Below the pieces are notes generated by a model. The model was not told the DNA's origin. It saw only the letters and a program-made list of their open reading frames with translations, and searched no databases. From Balaenoptera acutorostrata (Eukaryota; Chordata; Mammalia; Artiodactyla; Balaenopteridae): a stretch of DNA of 64,000 nt. The position numbers and the translations under genes were made by a program. Below are positions 38,966 through 50,929 of the stretch, one piece after another. Each line of letters begins with the position of its first letter. The first letter of the stretch is position 1. Where the stretch lies: positions 25,044,116 to 25,108,115 of the forward strand of contig NC_080073.1 in NCBI RefSeq assembly GCF_949987535.1, written 5' to 3'.

Positions 38966-39534
38966 TTACAACGTAATCTTGATGAGCTGGTCAGCCACCA
39001 TTTCTTTGCTCTGGATCCATGGTAGACATTGAGCATGGGCTTGAATGTGGCCTCAGAATCATTCTTAACATAGTTCTCCTGGAAGCCAATAGGTGTCAAA
39101 GTTGGCACTCAAGATGAAACCATCACCGGATTCATTTATGCCTATGACTCAGGTAGAAAGGTGGGAAAATATGTGACCCACTTCATGAAGAGTTCTAGCC
39201 AAGAAATGACCTAATTTCTATAAAATATAGTTCATTAATATGCTTCAGTTCTCTGCCATTCCATACCCTGGGAATCCATGCAAGGAAAAGTTTGGCTGAA
39301 GTGTGCAGAATTATCCTTGGAATCCTCTGCCATCCTGATGGTAACATCTTTCATTGTAGAGTGGACACTACAGGATGAGTCTTTGAAGGGCAGGAGCCAT
39401 GTTCCATTCATTTCCATCTGTCTAGAACTTGGATCATTACGAATGATTAATTAAGTTGGTTACCTTGAACATTTTTGAATTAGCACAGGGTCTGATTTTA
39501 AAGTGACCTCACAACATTATGTAACACTATTAAG
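38966..39534. other. Intergenic, unresolved
   Basis: Not assigned to a repeat. A short segment at about 38980-39230 gives broken peptide-like frames on both strands (see rejected list). No gene is called. Confidence 0.3.
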
Positions 39535-40014
39535 CATTTATTAAGTACCTACCTTGTGCTGGGTACAAAACTGTCTTTTAAAACAGGTGAAAGGAAAACT
39601 GTCAAAGTCAGGACAATGGTAAGGGTCAGAAAGTGGCCCCCAAAATACTTTGTTCTCTCACTCCATAACCTGGTCCTGAAAAGAAAATTTTAACCCTCCA
39701 CTGGCTTCCTGACACCTTTCAAGTAAAGCACCGAAGTTTTTACCATGGTCTGCAAGGCCTTGCCAACCTCTCTGACCTTCTCTCTTTCTTGTTGACTTCG
39801 CTGGTACGTCCCTGGCTTCCTTTCTGTGCCTTAAGTACACCAGGCATGGTCCTACCTCAGGACCTTTGCATTTGCTGTTCCCTTTACTTGGAACTCTTCC
39901 CCTGCATCTCCCCAACTTCCTTCACGTCTCTACCCAGAGTGGCTGCCTTCGACCTTTACCTCCCTCGACATCTCTTTTTATTATCTTACCTTGTTTATCA
40001 TCTATGTAATTTTT

Positions 40015-40073
40015 TTAAATCAAAGTATTTACAATGTTGTATTAGTTTCAGGTATACAACAAGGTGATTCAGT

Positions 40074-40120
<47 letters not shown>

Positions 40121-40770
40121 GTTATTACAAAATACTGAGTAGATTTCCCTGTGCTATATAGAAGTTTCTTGTTGTTTATTTTATATAGAGTGGTGTGTAT
40201 CTGTTAATCCCAAACTCTTAATTTCTCCCTCCCTCCCTTTCCCCTTTGGTAACCATAAGTTTGTTTTCCATGTCTGTGGGTCTATTTCTGTTTTGTATAT
40301 AATTTCATTTGTATCATTTTTTTTTTAGAGTCCACATATAAGCAATATCATATGATATTTGTCTTTCTCAGTCTGGCGTACTTCACTTAGTATGATAATC
40401 TTTAGGTCCATCTGTGTTGCCACAAATGGCATTATTTCACTCTTTTTTATGGCTGAGTAATATTCCATTGTATATATGTACCACACCTTCTTTATCCATT
40501 CATCTATTGATGGACATTTAGGTTGTTTACATGTCTTGGTTATTGTAAATAGTGCTGCTATAAACATTGGGGTGCATGTATCTCTTTGCATTAGAGTTTT
40601 GTCTGGATATATGCCCAGGAGAGTGATTGCTGGATCATATGGTAACTCTATTTTTAGTTTTTTAAGGAACCTTGATACTGTTCTCCATAGTGGTTGCACC
40701 AATTTACATTCTCACCAACAGTGGCGGAGGGTTCTTTTGTCTCCTCTCCTGCATTTATCATCCGATACAA
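40015..40770 (-). mobile_element. 5'-truncated L1 inserted in L2
   Basis: Reverse L1 3' end, antisense ORF2 C-terminus (its peptide block is readable on the - strand) ending near 40770. Imperfect flanking repeats tttatcatctatgtaattttt (39994-40014) and tttatcatctggtataattttt (40771-40792) mark the target. A pure (CA)n tract sits near its 3' end. Confidence 0.9.
40076..40117. repeat. (CA)n microsatellite
   Basis: About 21 uninterrupted CA units inside an L1, likely polymorphic. Confidence 0.98.
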
Positions 40771-41009
40771 TTTATCATCTGGTATAATTTTTCAGTTTGT
40801 TTGTTTGTTCCCTGCCATCCCTCAGCACCCAGGACAGTGCCTGGCATGTCATAGGCGTCCAATACATATTTGTTAAAAGGATGCATATGGCAAGATAGAG
40901 AACACTAGCCAGGAACACAGACAGAGAAAAGATGCTGTATCAGTATGGAGATACTGGAAGTGTTCTGCACATCTGTGTTCTGCCCCTTGGCCACTGTGTA
41001 ACTCTTTGT

Positions 41010-41590
41010 ATAGGTAGCTTCAAAAATGGCTCACGTGATCCCTGTCTCCTGGTGTTCATCCCTTTGTGTAATCGATCCCCTTTCCTTGAGTGAGGCTGGG
41101 CCCTAGTGACTCACATTAACAAATTAAATTTGGCAAAAGTGATGGGATAGCATTCTGAGATTAGGTTTTAAAAGACTGTGGCTTCCGTCTTGCTTGCACG
41201 TTCTTTCTCCGACTCCTCTTGCTTTCTTTCCCGATGAAGCAAGCTGCCATGCTATGAGCTGCCCGATATAGAAGCCCATGTGGCAAGGAGAGAAACACAA
41301 CTGCCAGCCAACAGTCAGGGAACAACTGAGGCCCTCAGTCCAACAGCCCACAAGGAACCTAGTCCTGCCAACAACCATGAGTGGCTTGGAGGCAGACCCT
41401 TCCCCAGTCAAGCTTTGAGATAAGACTGCTGCCCCAGCAACCCCTTATTAGAGCCTGTGAGAGCACGTGGGCCAGAGATTCATTAGTAACCAGACTTCTG
41501 ACCCATAGAAACCATGAAAGATAAATATTATTGTTTTAAGTTGCTAACCTCTGCGGTAATTTGTTATGCAGCAATAGATAACTAATACAT
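41010..41590 (+). mobile_element. MLT1-type (MaLR) LTR
   Basis: Sense order: 'gtgaggctgggccctagtga', 'tattgttttaagttgctaac', 'gtaatttgttatgcagcaat', 'agataactaatac' at the end, the classic MLT1 terminus. Solo LTR. Confidence 0.82.
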
Positions 41591-41605
41591 TTTTAATGAG
41601 TTCTT

Positions 41606-41910
41606 TTAAAATGAATTTATTTATTTATTTATTTATTTATTTTTGGCTGCATTGGGTCTTTGTTCCTGCTCGCGGGCTTTCTCTAGTTGTAGTGAGTGGG
41701 GGCTACTCTTCATTGCCGTGTGCAGATTTCTCATTGCGGTGGCTTCTCTTGTTGCAGAGCACGGGCTCTAGGCATGCGGGCTTCAGTAGTTGTGGCTCAC
41801 GGGCTTAGTTGCTCTGCGGCATGTGGGATCTTCCCGGACCAGGGCTCGAACCCGTGTCCCCTGCACTGGCAGGCAGATTCTTAACCACTGCGCCACCAGG
41901 GAAGTCCCTG
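41606..41910 (-). mobile_element. CHR-type SINE, long form
   Basis: Antisense body from an (attt)n tail to 'caccagggaagtccctg'. The duplication aatgagttctt is at 41595-41605 and 41911-41921. Confidence 0.93.
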
Positions 41911-42385
41911 AATGAGTTCTTCATCGGTGTTTTCCTTCCCTTTAAAATGCGGATCGTAAATGACCCCTTCGCATAGGGTTGCTGTGAGGAGTAAATGAGA
42001 AAACATTCAGTAAAAAATGATCCTTCCTATCAAGGAGAGTACAATCCGGTGGGAGGTTTTATGTCAGCTGTGGGGCATGAGTACAGAAATGAGATGGGAA
42101 AAGCATTCCCAGAATAGGAAAGGGCGTGAACAGAGGCGTGGTGACTTGACAGCCCATGGCGCAGCATGCAGTCTGCAGCACCGGAGTTTGTGGAAGCAGG
42201 CGCAGGAGGCGAGGCTGCAGCCAGGCCAAGGCCAAACTCTTGAGAGGACTTGTCTGTCCTGAGAAGGGGCCTGGGAGAGTGTCCTGTGGGCAGTGGGTGG
42301 AGTGCAGTAATCTGAGCTCTGGAATATGTTGGAAGGGGCTTTGGCCTTATAAGATTTTAAGTTCTTCCTAACAGGATCTATTCTT

Positions 42386-42443
42386 TTTTTTTTTTTTTTT
42401 AAACAAACATTTTCCTCATCTTTTTTTTTTTTTTTTTTAATTT

Positions 42444-42482
<39 letters not shown>

Positions 42483-42772
42483 TTTTTGGCTGTGCTGGGT
42501 CTTCGGTTCGTGCGAGGGCTTTCTCTAGTTGCGGCAAGTGGGGGCCACTCTTCATCGCGGTGCGGGGACCGCTCTTCATCGCGGTGCGCGGGCCTTTCTC
42601 TATCGCGGCCCCTCCCGTTGCGGGGCACAGGCTCCAGACGCGCAGGCTCAGCAGCTGTGGCTCACGGGCCCAGCCGCTCCGTGGCATGTGGGATCTTCCC
42701 AGACCAGGGCTCGAACCCGTGTCTCCTGCATTAGCAGGCAGATTCTCAACCACTGCGCCACCAGGGAAGCCC
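42386..42772 (-). mobile_element. CHR-type SINE with a double tail
   Basis: Antisense SINE body at about 42486-42772 with its (ttta)n tail at about 42441-42486, then a T-run (42421-42438), a 20-bp non-SINE segment (42401-42420), and a second T-run reaching the target site. The perfect 13-bp duplication aggatctattctt at 42373-42385 and 42773-42785 encloses all of it, so the second segment arrived together with the SINE. Confidence 0.93.
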
Positions 42773-43189
42773 AGGATCTATTCTTAACTTGTTTTTATTT
42801 TGCATTTTTATAATGTATGAGTAATATGTATATTCTCATTGTAAACAGTTTGTTAATACAAAGTGAAAACCACCCTTTTCATTTTTTACCCCCCATTTTC
42901 CCCTCCCCAAGGGCATCATAGTTTTGATTTGTTTTATCACACACAGGGGCACGACAGTGATGCGCTGGAGCTGGCTTCTAACAACCCCTGTGTTTAGGGA
43001 CAGCACATTAGGAGCTTGAAATTGGGCATGTTGTTGCCATGGAAATTGGCAAAGACTACAGATTGGAGCTCCCCCTTGTAAAGCTTGTTTACAAGGACAC
43101 CACTGGCTGTGTGTATCTATTAAGACCCTTTTCCACTTACTTACATGAAAACTTCCTTTCAGGATGATAGTTGGAAACATGCAGTTAAG

Positions 43190-43750
43190 TGGTTTAGAGC
43201 ATAAACCCTGGAGTCAGGCAACTTGAGTTCAAGTCCTGAGACTATCCTAGGTGACCTAGTCTATTCTGAGTCTAGGCTGGGTGACCTTGGCTGGGCTATC
43301 CAACCTCTCTGAGCCTCAGTTTCCTCCTCTCTAGAATGCAGATAACAATAGTGCTTATGGGACTTCCCTGGTGGTGCAGTGGTTAAGAATCCGCATGCCC
43401 ATGCAGGGGACACGGGTTTGATACCTAGACTGGGAAGATCCCACATGCCGCGGAGCAACTAAGCTCGTGCGCCGTAACTACTGAGCCTGTGTGCCTAGAG
43501 CCTGTGCTCCGCAACAAGAGAAGCCACTGCAATGAGAAGCCTGCGCACCGCAACGAAGAGTAGCCCCCGCTCTCTGCAACTAGAGGAAGCCCTCACGCAG
43601 CAGCAAAGACCCAACACAGCCAAAAATAAATAAATAAATAAACTTATAAAAAAAAAATAGTGCTTACCTCACAGACTTATAGTGAGGCTTGAATGTGTGA
43701 ATATTTACAAAGGGCTTGAAGCAGTGCCTGCCACTCAGTAAGTCATTATA
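43190..43750 (+). repeat. MIR SINE split by a CHR SINE
   Basis: 'aagtggtttagagcataaac' ... 'tgagcctcagtttcctcctc' before, and 'gtgcttacctcacagactta', 'cagtgcctgccactcagtaa' after. A nearly full MIR with a clean interruption. Confidence 0.88.
43358..43655 (+). mobile_element. CHR-type SINE, long form, inside a MIR
   Basis: Full body from 'gacttccctggtggtgcagt' to the AAATA tail. The perfect 11-bp duplication aatagtgctta lies at 43347-43357 and 43656-43666. Confidence 0.96.
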
Positions 43751-43854
43751 AAATTTAGTTTTTATTTTTGGCACAAATGGGGTCATACCTTAGGTAATGT
43801 TCTACAACTTACTTTTTAAAAACAATACCTCTTGGAGAGCGTAGAGACAGTATT

Positions 43855-44345
43855 TTCTTTTTTTTTTTTTTTAATTAAACTTTTTATTTTGAGATAATTG
43901 TAGATTCACATGAAGAAAAAATACAGAGATCCTGAGTACCCTTTCACAAGTGTCGCCCAGTGGTAATATCTCACAGAACTACAGTAAAATATCACAACCA
44001 AAATGTTGACATTGATACATCAAAATACAGAACATTTCCATCACAAAGACCCCTCATGTTGCTCCATCTACATCTCTCCTGCCCCACCCCCTCCTTAAAC
44101 CTGCAACTGCTAATCTCTCCTCTGTTTCTATTATTTTATGATTTCAGGAATGTTATGTAAATGGCATATTGTAGAGTGTAACCTTTTGGGATCTACTCTT
44201 TTCACTCAGTATAATTCTCTGGAGGTTTGTTCGGGTTATCACATGTATTCGCAGTTCCTTTTCTTGCTGAGTCGTGTTCTGTAGTATGGATGTACCACAC
44301 TTTAATTTTTTTCACCCATTGAAGGTCATCTTGCTCCCTTCCAGT
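43855..44345 (-). repeat. Ancient L1 3'-region fragment
   Basis: 'ttttattttgagataattgt', 'gagatcctgagtaccctttc' and 'tattctctggaggtttgttc' resemble an older L1 subfamily in reverse. Diverged. Confidence 0.6.
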
Positions 44346-45765
44346 CTTGGCCCATTAGGAATATTATAAACATTTGTATACAGGTTGGACTTTGGCTTCT
44401 TCAGCTCCAGTTGGGGGATATATAAGGCAAAAAGAAAAGCAAGGGCATTTACCACTGTGTTATTTCTTTGATCTCTGATCCCTAGCTGAATTGCCTTCTT
44501 CATTCCTTTTAGAGTTTCCTTATGTTTGTTTTATATATAATGTCCAGGGTTTTTATTTATACTTAGCAGGAAGACTAGGGAAAACTATATCTATTCCCTT
44601 TTCCTGGAAGCAGAAGTCCCAGCATTCTTCTTAACTGGTGAGTATCACCCTATAGTATGAATGTATGGATATATCATAGCGTATGTCATCCATCTTCAAC
44701 ATTTTCCCACATTTTTACTCAAAAAACCATGCTCCATAGAATGGCCCGGTACTCGTCTTTTTGTGCTCCCATGAAGATGCTTTTCTATGATATTAACCAC
44801 AGTTGAATTGCTTGATCAAAGGTTATAAACCCTTTTTTTGTTGTTATTATGTAAGTTTCAGGTGTACAGCATTATAATTTACCATGTATAAAAGGGAATA
44901 AACTCTTATATTTTGATAGATATTCCAAATTGTTCTGCAAAAAGGGCTTTCCCAGTTTACACTCCTACACATCCTAATATGCACTGGATAATATTTTATG
45001 GGCATTGAAGGCTAACTTTACACTCACCTGATGTTTAGTAGATGCAGATGAAGTAAAGTGAGGTAGACCTATTGTGACCTGTATGTGGGCTCAAACACGG
45101 GCTTATCTTTTCCTGAATCTCAGTGCTAAGCATTTAAGAAGCTGGCCAGGTGACTGATGAGAGGCTGGTCCCACAGCTCTTTGCTTCAGTGTACCAGTGG
45201 TGAGGGCCTCATTGAGTTGATTAGGGAGCTGTGTCCACTGATGGGATGATTCATAACCAAACCCTTCTCAAGCTTGTGAAAGAGTTTGATTGGCTGGGGA
45301 AATCAGCCTGGGCTCAGAGCCAAGAAGAAACTAGGCCATAAGTCTAAAGGTTGGGGTCTCACTAAAGTTCAGGAAGATGCTAAGAGTAACCTTTGTTGTG
45401 GAGAGAGGAAGAGAGTTGAGTGGTAAGAAAAGGAGGAGTGATGGGCCCAGGGAAGCAGGACCACAAAACTACGAAGATCTTACCAGCAGAGGGAGCAGAC
45501 TGTGTAGATATATTTGAAGTCATGGTGATCTGTGTGGACACAGGTAGAGAAATCCCTGTAAGAAAACAGGCCCAGAGTCACCCTTGTGGGAAAGGACTAT
45601 TGGGAAGAGGCTGAAGATCAAACTGCCAGGGCTGCCGTGGGACAAATTGTTAGCTTTTACGTGAGAAAAAGATAGGAGAAATTTTGGATCTGATTCTTTA
45701 CAAAGGGATGGGATTTCAAAGAAGACGAAGAGCATTCTAGAAAGACAGCACAGTACTTACTGTAT
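44346..45765. other. Intergenic, mostly unrecognised
   Basis: About 44640-45000 may be another L1 fragment (gtatgaatgtatggatatatc ...). No gene. Confidence 0.4.
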
Positions 45766-46250
45766 TAGTTTTTTCTGCTGGGTAACAAACTTAGCAGCTT
45801 AAAATAACACATTTATTACCTCACAGTTTCTGTGGGTCAGGCATTTGGGCAAAGCTTGGCTGAGTTCTCTGCACAGAATCTCACGAGGCTGTAATCAAGT
45901 TGTTAACGAGGGTTCGTTCTCACCAGAGGCTCAACTTGGGTAGGGTCCATTTCGAAGTTTCATTAAATTGGTGGCAGAATTGATTTCCTTGACGCTGTAG
46001 AGTTCAGGGCAGATTGCTTCTTTAAAGTGAGTAATGGAGAGAGAGAGAGATTCCAGATTGAATCTGCTAGCAATAAAGAATCTTATATAACATAATCATG
46101 GGGGTAACATCCCATCCCCTTTGCCATATTCTGTTGGTTGGAAGCACACACTCAAGGGAATCAGATGATACAAAGATGTGAACACGCCAGGAACGCTGGG
46201 GACAATGGTGGCCCCCTTGTAGTCTGTCTGCCACAGTAGCAAAGATGTGG
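45766..46250 (-). mobile_element. MaLR-type LTR fragment
   Basis: 'ctgtattagttttttctgctg' at one end and 'gtctgtctgccacagtagc' at the other, with internal 'ttaaaataacacatttatta', fit a MaLR LTR in reverse. A (GA)n is embedded at about 46037-46049. Confidence 0.6.
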
Positions 46251-47312
46251 AAGGTTATCAGAATATTGGCTTCAAGAAAGAAGGGAAGAGGTAAAATGGC
46301 TGTTGACAACTATTGGAGATAAGGATGGATCTGAAGTTTCACACTACATTTGAAGGAGCCTTGAAGGCCAGTTTGAAAGATTTGCCCTTTTGTCATCGTG
46401 GAATTCTTAAAGGACCTTTCCATCCTTGGCCTCATGGTGCTTCCTGAAGCTAACATCCTTGCTAAACAACCCATTTTTTATTTCAATTCTCTGCTTAGAT
46501 ACTAATTTCCCAACCAATCATTTCTTTTTAGAAGTGTTTTAGAAATGAAATGACAATTGCATTTAAAGTGAAGTATCTACATTGAATTAACCTTGACCAT
46601 TTTCTGTGGTTTCATTATTTGGGCAGTTGTTGAAATCAAATACACAAACTCATCCTGTATTGAGAAGGAAGACAATAGGTAACCTTTCCAACCTTTTCTG
46701 TACCTTGACTCCTCTGTGGAACTAATTGTAGAGAATAGAATGTGCTACTTACTCAGTGCTTTGTGTCTCTGTCCTCTCCTGTGAGTGTCTGTTTAAGGAG
46801 CTCTGTTAGAAAAGGAAAGATCCTTTGGAAGTGTTCAGGAAGGTAAAAATTTATGTAGATGGAGCTCATTTGGACTATGTCATAAATAGTTCTCAAGGAT
46901 TATAAAAAGGATTGAAAAATACCAGCAGTGCCAAATGAAAAAGTTCCCAGTAGGTGGAATTTATAAGCCTCTCAAATAGTGATTTGCACTGCTTTAATTG
47001 TCAGAATGTTTTGTGAACTTCCATATGATGGTGGGTGTGTACCTATTAGCTTCCCTTGGTTGATAAGATGTATATTGACCAAAAGTAAAATTTTTATAAA
47101 GAATTTATAATTTTTTGAAAATGACAACCCCATTGGTGATTAATTTTTTTTTGTCTGTTTGATAAGGATTTTTTTTGGAAACTTGTTGAAAGCTATGGAC
47201 TTTTTTCCTGAAAAATGCTGATAGAAAATGACATACTGTTTCAGAGTGTTTACGGACCCCCCTGAAACCACCTATTATGGACAGCCATGGATTCTACATT
47301 AAGAAACCTTGG
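46251..47312. other. Intergenic, nothing recognised
   Basis: Unique AT-rich sequence. No gene. Confidence 0.5.
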
Positions 47313-47432
47313 GACGTCCCTGGCAGTCCAGTGGTTAAGGCTCTGCACTTCCACTGCAGGGGGCATGGGTTTGATACCTGGTCAGGGAACTAAGATCCCA
47401 CATGCCACATGGCGTGGTGAAAAAAAAAAAAA
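47313..47432 (+). mobile_element. CHR-type SINE, short form
   Basis: 'gacgtccctggcagtccagt', B-box region 'gggtttgatacctgg', A-tail. Flanks gaaaccttg and gaaaacttg are an imperfect target duplication. Confidence 0.85.
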
Positions 47433-47810
47433 AGGAAAACTTGAGTTACATATATTTGGAAAACATATTAAATTGAAATATAAAGTATATAACTTAGCCT
47501 ATACCCAATGATAGACATAGTTATGGATCTGAGAATCGCTCTAGGGATATTTTGGGCTACTGATCTAAGTGACAAGAAAGAGCCTTCAGTACATGTTTTG
47601 GTCTTTGTGTAAATCCTGGATGCAGAGGATAATGAAGACCCTGCCTTGTGTTTATATCGGAATTTTGTTTTCTAATAATGTGTGCATTTCTCTGCAGGGA
47701 AACTTTGTTTTTCATCATGATAGTGTGGGAGACATGTAATAGTTTATTGGGGTTAATAGTGAAGATAAAATAATAATGCCATTGGCTGTTTGTGTCTGCA
47801 TGCACAGGTA

Positions 47811-48160
47811 TGAGAGAGAGATAGACAGAGAAAGAGACAGAGAGAGAAAGAGAAAGAGATGGAAAAAGGCACACACATACAGAGACAGAGAGACATAGAG
47901 AGAGACAGAAACAGAGGAAGACACACAGAGAGCCAGAAAGAGAGAGATGAGGGAGAGAGAAAGAGAGACAGAGAAAGACAGACAGAGAGAGATACATGTA
48001 GAGAGGAACATAAAGAGAGAGATGAACAAGCAGAGGGAGGCAGAGATAGAGAGGTTCACATGGAGACAGAAGTGGAGTCAGGAAGGGAGGAAGATTTAGA
48101 AATAGAGATAGAGCCAGGGACAGAGTCAGTCACATTGCTGTGGAGACCGACAGACAAGCA
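47811..48160. repeat. Polypurine GAGA/ACAGAGA low-complexity tract
   Basis: About 350 bases almost entirely of A and G on this strand (gagagacaga-like units), with scattered ACAC breaks. ORFs over it in both directions (Ser/Leu-rich or Arg/Glu-rich) are composition artefacts. Confidence 0.95.
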
Positions 48161-49874
48161 TGACACAGGCAGAATGAGAGGCAGAGAATTTCCCAGCCTG
48201 TGAGCACCTGGAGGTGCTCCTACCTGCTGGCCAGCAGCGGGGTAGCAGTGCTGTGCTTTATCACCACGACTGGCCTGTGAAGGGGCTGGCGGATGATTAA
48301 ACAAAGAGGCCAGGCCCCGCTGGGTGAGTTGCTTCCTAGGTATAAATTAGGCAATTGAGGAAGGACATCAATACAGACCTTGTGCTGCCATTTGTTAAGC
48401 CCTTGTCTGGGACTCTGCTGCTGGGCTGGAAGGAACTGATGGGTACCTCTTAGCCTTCCAGGAGTTTTTGTTGAATTTCTGAAAAAGTTTTGCTGAACTT
48501 CTGGAAATGTGTTCATCTCGTCTCTCCATGAATGTGAGGATGAACATCTAAAACAAAACATGCTTTCAACTCTTCCTAGAAATTTGCTAATTTTTTTCTC
48601 TGAATACCTTGTCTGTGAATGTTACATAAGGCAAAAAAAGTTATTTAAAAAGACATTATACTAGTCTTTCATGGGGCATCAGTCAGGGTCAGCATTAACG
48701 TCCTGAGAGAGAGGGAAAATTTGGTGGCAACATCTTTTGATGTGCAGAGAATTACCCACTGGTTCCCCACACAGTAAACAGCTGTAATTCATGCCGTGAC
48801 CGTTCAGTGCCTTTAATGTCTTGTAACATGAAAGCCCTTGGAGTTTAAAATCTTGCTTGGAAAAATGATAGCTCATGTCCTGGTGCATATGTCCCTGATA
48901 AACATATGCTTTGAGCAGGTATTCAATCTCTCCTACCTGCTGAGTTGATGAAAACTCTAGAGAATTTACCAGAAAAGCTCCTTTTCATGTGTCATCATCA
49001 CATTGCATTAGGACCTCATTTGTTTCAGAGGAATGACTTATTGTTCAGTCAACCTTGACACGAGCACTTTTCCAACCACCAAAATTAAGCATCAATACTT
49101 CTGTCCATCCTGGGACCCTACTAGCTCGAGAAACTGTGGATGAGAGAATAGAAGTGAAAATCAAAATCATCCTGATGAATTGTAGTCTATAAATAAAGAT
49201 GGGAATTTAGTGGATACTTATGAACCATCTTTAAAGGGTGACATTTTATAATAAGTGGCCAAGAAAGTGAGTGATGTGAAAGGAAGACGTTTTGGAACAG
49301 CAGCCTTGACTAAAATAGCTGGGATTAGGAACTGTGCCTGTCTTGATGATATTATTTAACATGTTACATTCAGAACAGTGCCTGGCTCTTAGTAGGTGCT
49401 CAAATCATATTTTTAATGAATTAAGTCAACAAATAAATAAAAGTAGTGTTATGTTAATCAGAAATATGAATATGTTAAAAGAAGGACATAGAAAATATTG
49501 TTTAGCAATATAGAATTGTTCATTTTAAAGAAAAGATGGAGTGACAGGAATTTCAAAAGACCGCTGGTTGATAATGCAAAACAGACATAGCTAATTCTAT
49601 GACTGGCAAAAGCATATAAACAATCACTTAATTTGGTTTCTTCCTATACTTTCAGCCCCCATACTCTTTGCTTCAATAAAATAGTTTGCCTTGATGAGAA
49701 CTGAGTCATTAGGGACGTATCAGGGACCCTGGCTCTTTGGTTGAAAAAAGGTAAGTCTGTGAAATTCACACATACACGTAGTATGTAAACCCTTTACTTT
49801 TCTAGTGAGATTACTATTGTTCAGGCAATTGTCATATTGCAGGAGCATCTATTAAAAGTACTTTCCATTTACTC
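48161..49874. other. Intergenic, nothing recognised
   Basis: Mostly unique sequence. L2-like phrase 'cagtgcctggctcttagtag' near 49377-49396. No gene. Confidence 0.45.
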
Positions 49875-50065
49875 TGTGTTGGACATTGTGTTATATGTTT
49901 TATATGCTGTTATTTAAACATCAAAGAATCTGCAATGTTAGATATCATTATCTTTGTTTCCTCACAAGGGGAATGAGGCTCACAGAGGCTCTGCAATTTG
50001 CCCAAGTTTGCTCAGCTAGATTGGGAATGGAAGTTTACACAGAAACACTTTCATTACATGTCCAA
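49875..50065 (-). repeat. MIR SINE fragment
   Basis: 'cattatctttgtttcctcac' and 'ggaatgaggctcacagaggc' followed by 'gctcagctagattgggaatg' is MIR in reverse. Confidence 0.65.
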
Positions 50066-50929
50066 TTACTCTTATTTGCAAACATTAACTTCAATGCTAA
50101 GCTCTTTTGTCTGTGACATAAATACTTCACTGTCTGAGAATGTCCCAGATTAATTCTTTTATTCTGTGCCATGAGGTCTGTGCCTGTCTATCAGTGTTAA
50201 TATTAGATTATTAACTCTTAGAGGACAGAGCTGGCTCCTAAACCTTTTCACAAAGTACTTGGCTTTGTGTCCCCAGAGCTGGACACTTAGAATGCACTCA
50301 GTAATTTATCCAACAAGTCAATGAATGAGTGAGCAAGTGTCACATGTAAATTAGGACCTTTCCTTTGGGCTCATGAAACCACTTTTAAGGTATAAATAAG
50401 TTTGTGCTTTACATGCTCATTATACACAAAGTCCACAGTATCAGGGAAAATGATCAAAAAGGATGTTGAATTTCACATCAGGAAAATTACATTCACATTG
50501 TAATGCTGATGAGGTACATGCTTCTGTTCTCTCTCGTGGGGCCAGAGGTAGGACCGGCAACTCATGTCTCATTTTCCAGGTTGAGCATTGGCGATTTCAA
50601 AGTTCCTTTGGGAGCAATTGTGAAGAACTCCATGGGGAAGGGGCGAGCATGTTTTCTCTGCCTATTCCCAAGACTTTTACTATAGCTATTCTTTGAGGGC
50701 TAGTTAACATTTTAAGCCACAATAGCTGATTTTCTGCACTATCCTTAACTCCCTTAATATTTGTGTTCATGTGCTACTACCCTTCCTGTGGATTTTTAAA
50801 TGTCAAATTGTAGGGGTTGAGGATACCTCACAAAAAAACTTATTCTTAAATGAAGTCTTGGGTTTTCTTTTACAGGTGCCCATGAGGTGGTCCAGACTGG
50901 TATATCAGGATTGTATCTGACTGCTTGTG
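50066..50929. other. Intergenic; L2 tail at about 50200-50330
   Basis: 'ttagaggacagagctggctc', 'agaatgcactcagtaattta' is an L2 3' tail. Nothing else recognised. Confidence 0.4.

Larger units (their letters stand above)
39535..40890 (+). repeat. L2 LINE split by an L1
   Basis: 'ggacctttgcatttgctgtt' and 'tacttggaactcttcccctg' (39856-39905) are L2 ORF2 C-terminal sequence. The tail resumes after the L1 at 40790-40890 with 'acagtgcctggcatgtcata'. Sense orientation. Confidence 0.78.

Noticed and set aside
38980..39230. Short peptide-like frames on both strands (for example PIGFQENYVKNDSEATFKPM on the - strand)
   Set aside because: Only about 40 residues in one frame, no matching second block that I can place, and no known family; less ordered than 58480-59010.
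41596..42813. ORFs with repeated [25 protein letters not shown] peptides
   Set aside because: They are translations of CHR SINE bodies; the same peptide recurs at 15624, 16628, 22164 and 33440.
47557..48203. Long ORFs (up to 146 codons) rich in Ser/Leu or in Arg/Glu
   Set aside because: They lie on the polypurine tract; translation of GA/CT repeats always yields such peptides.
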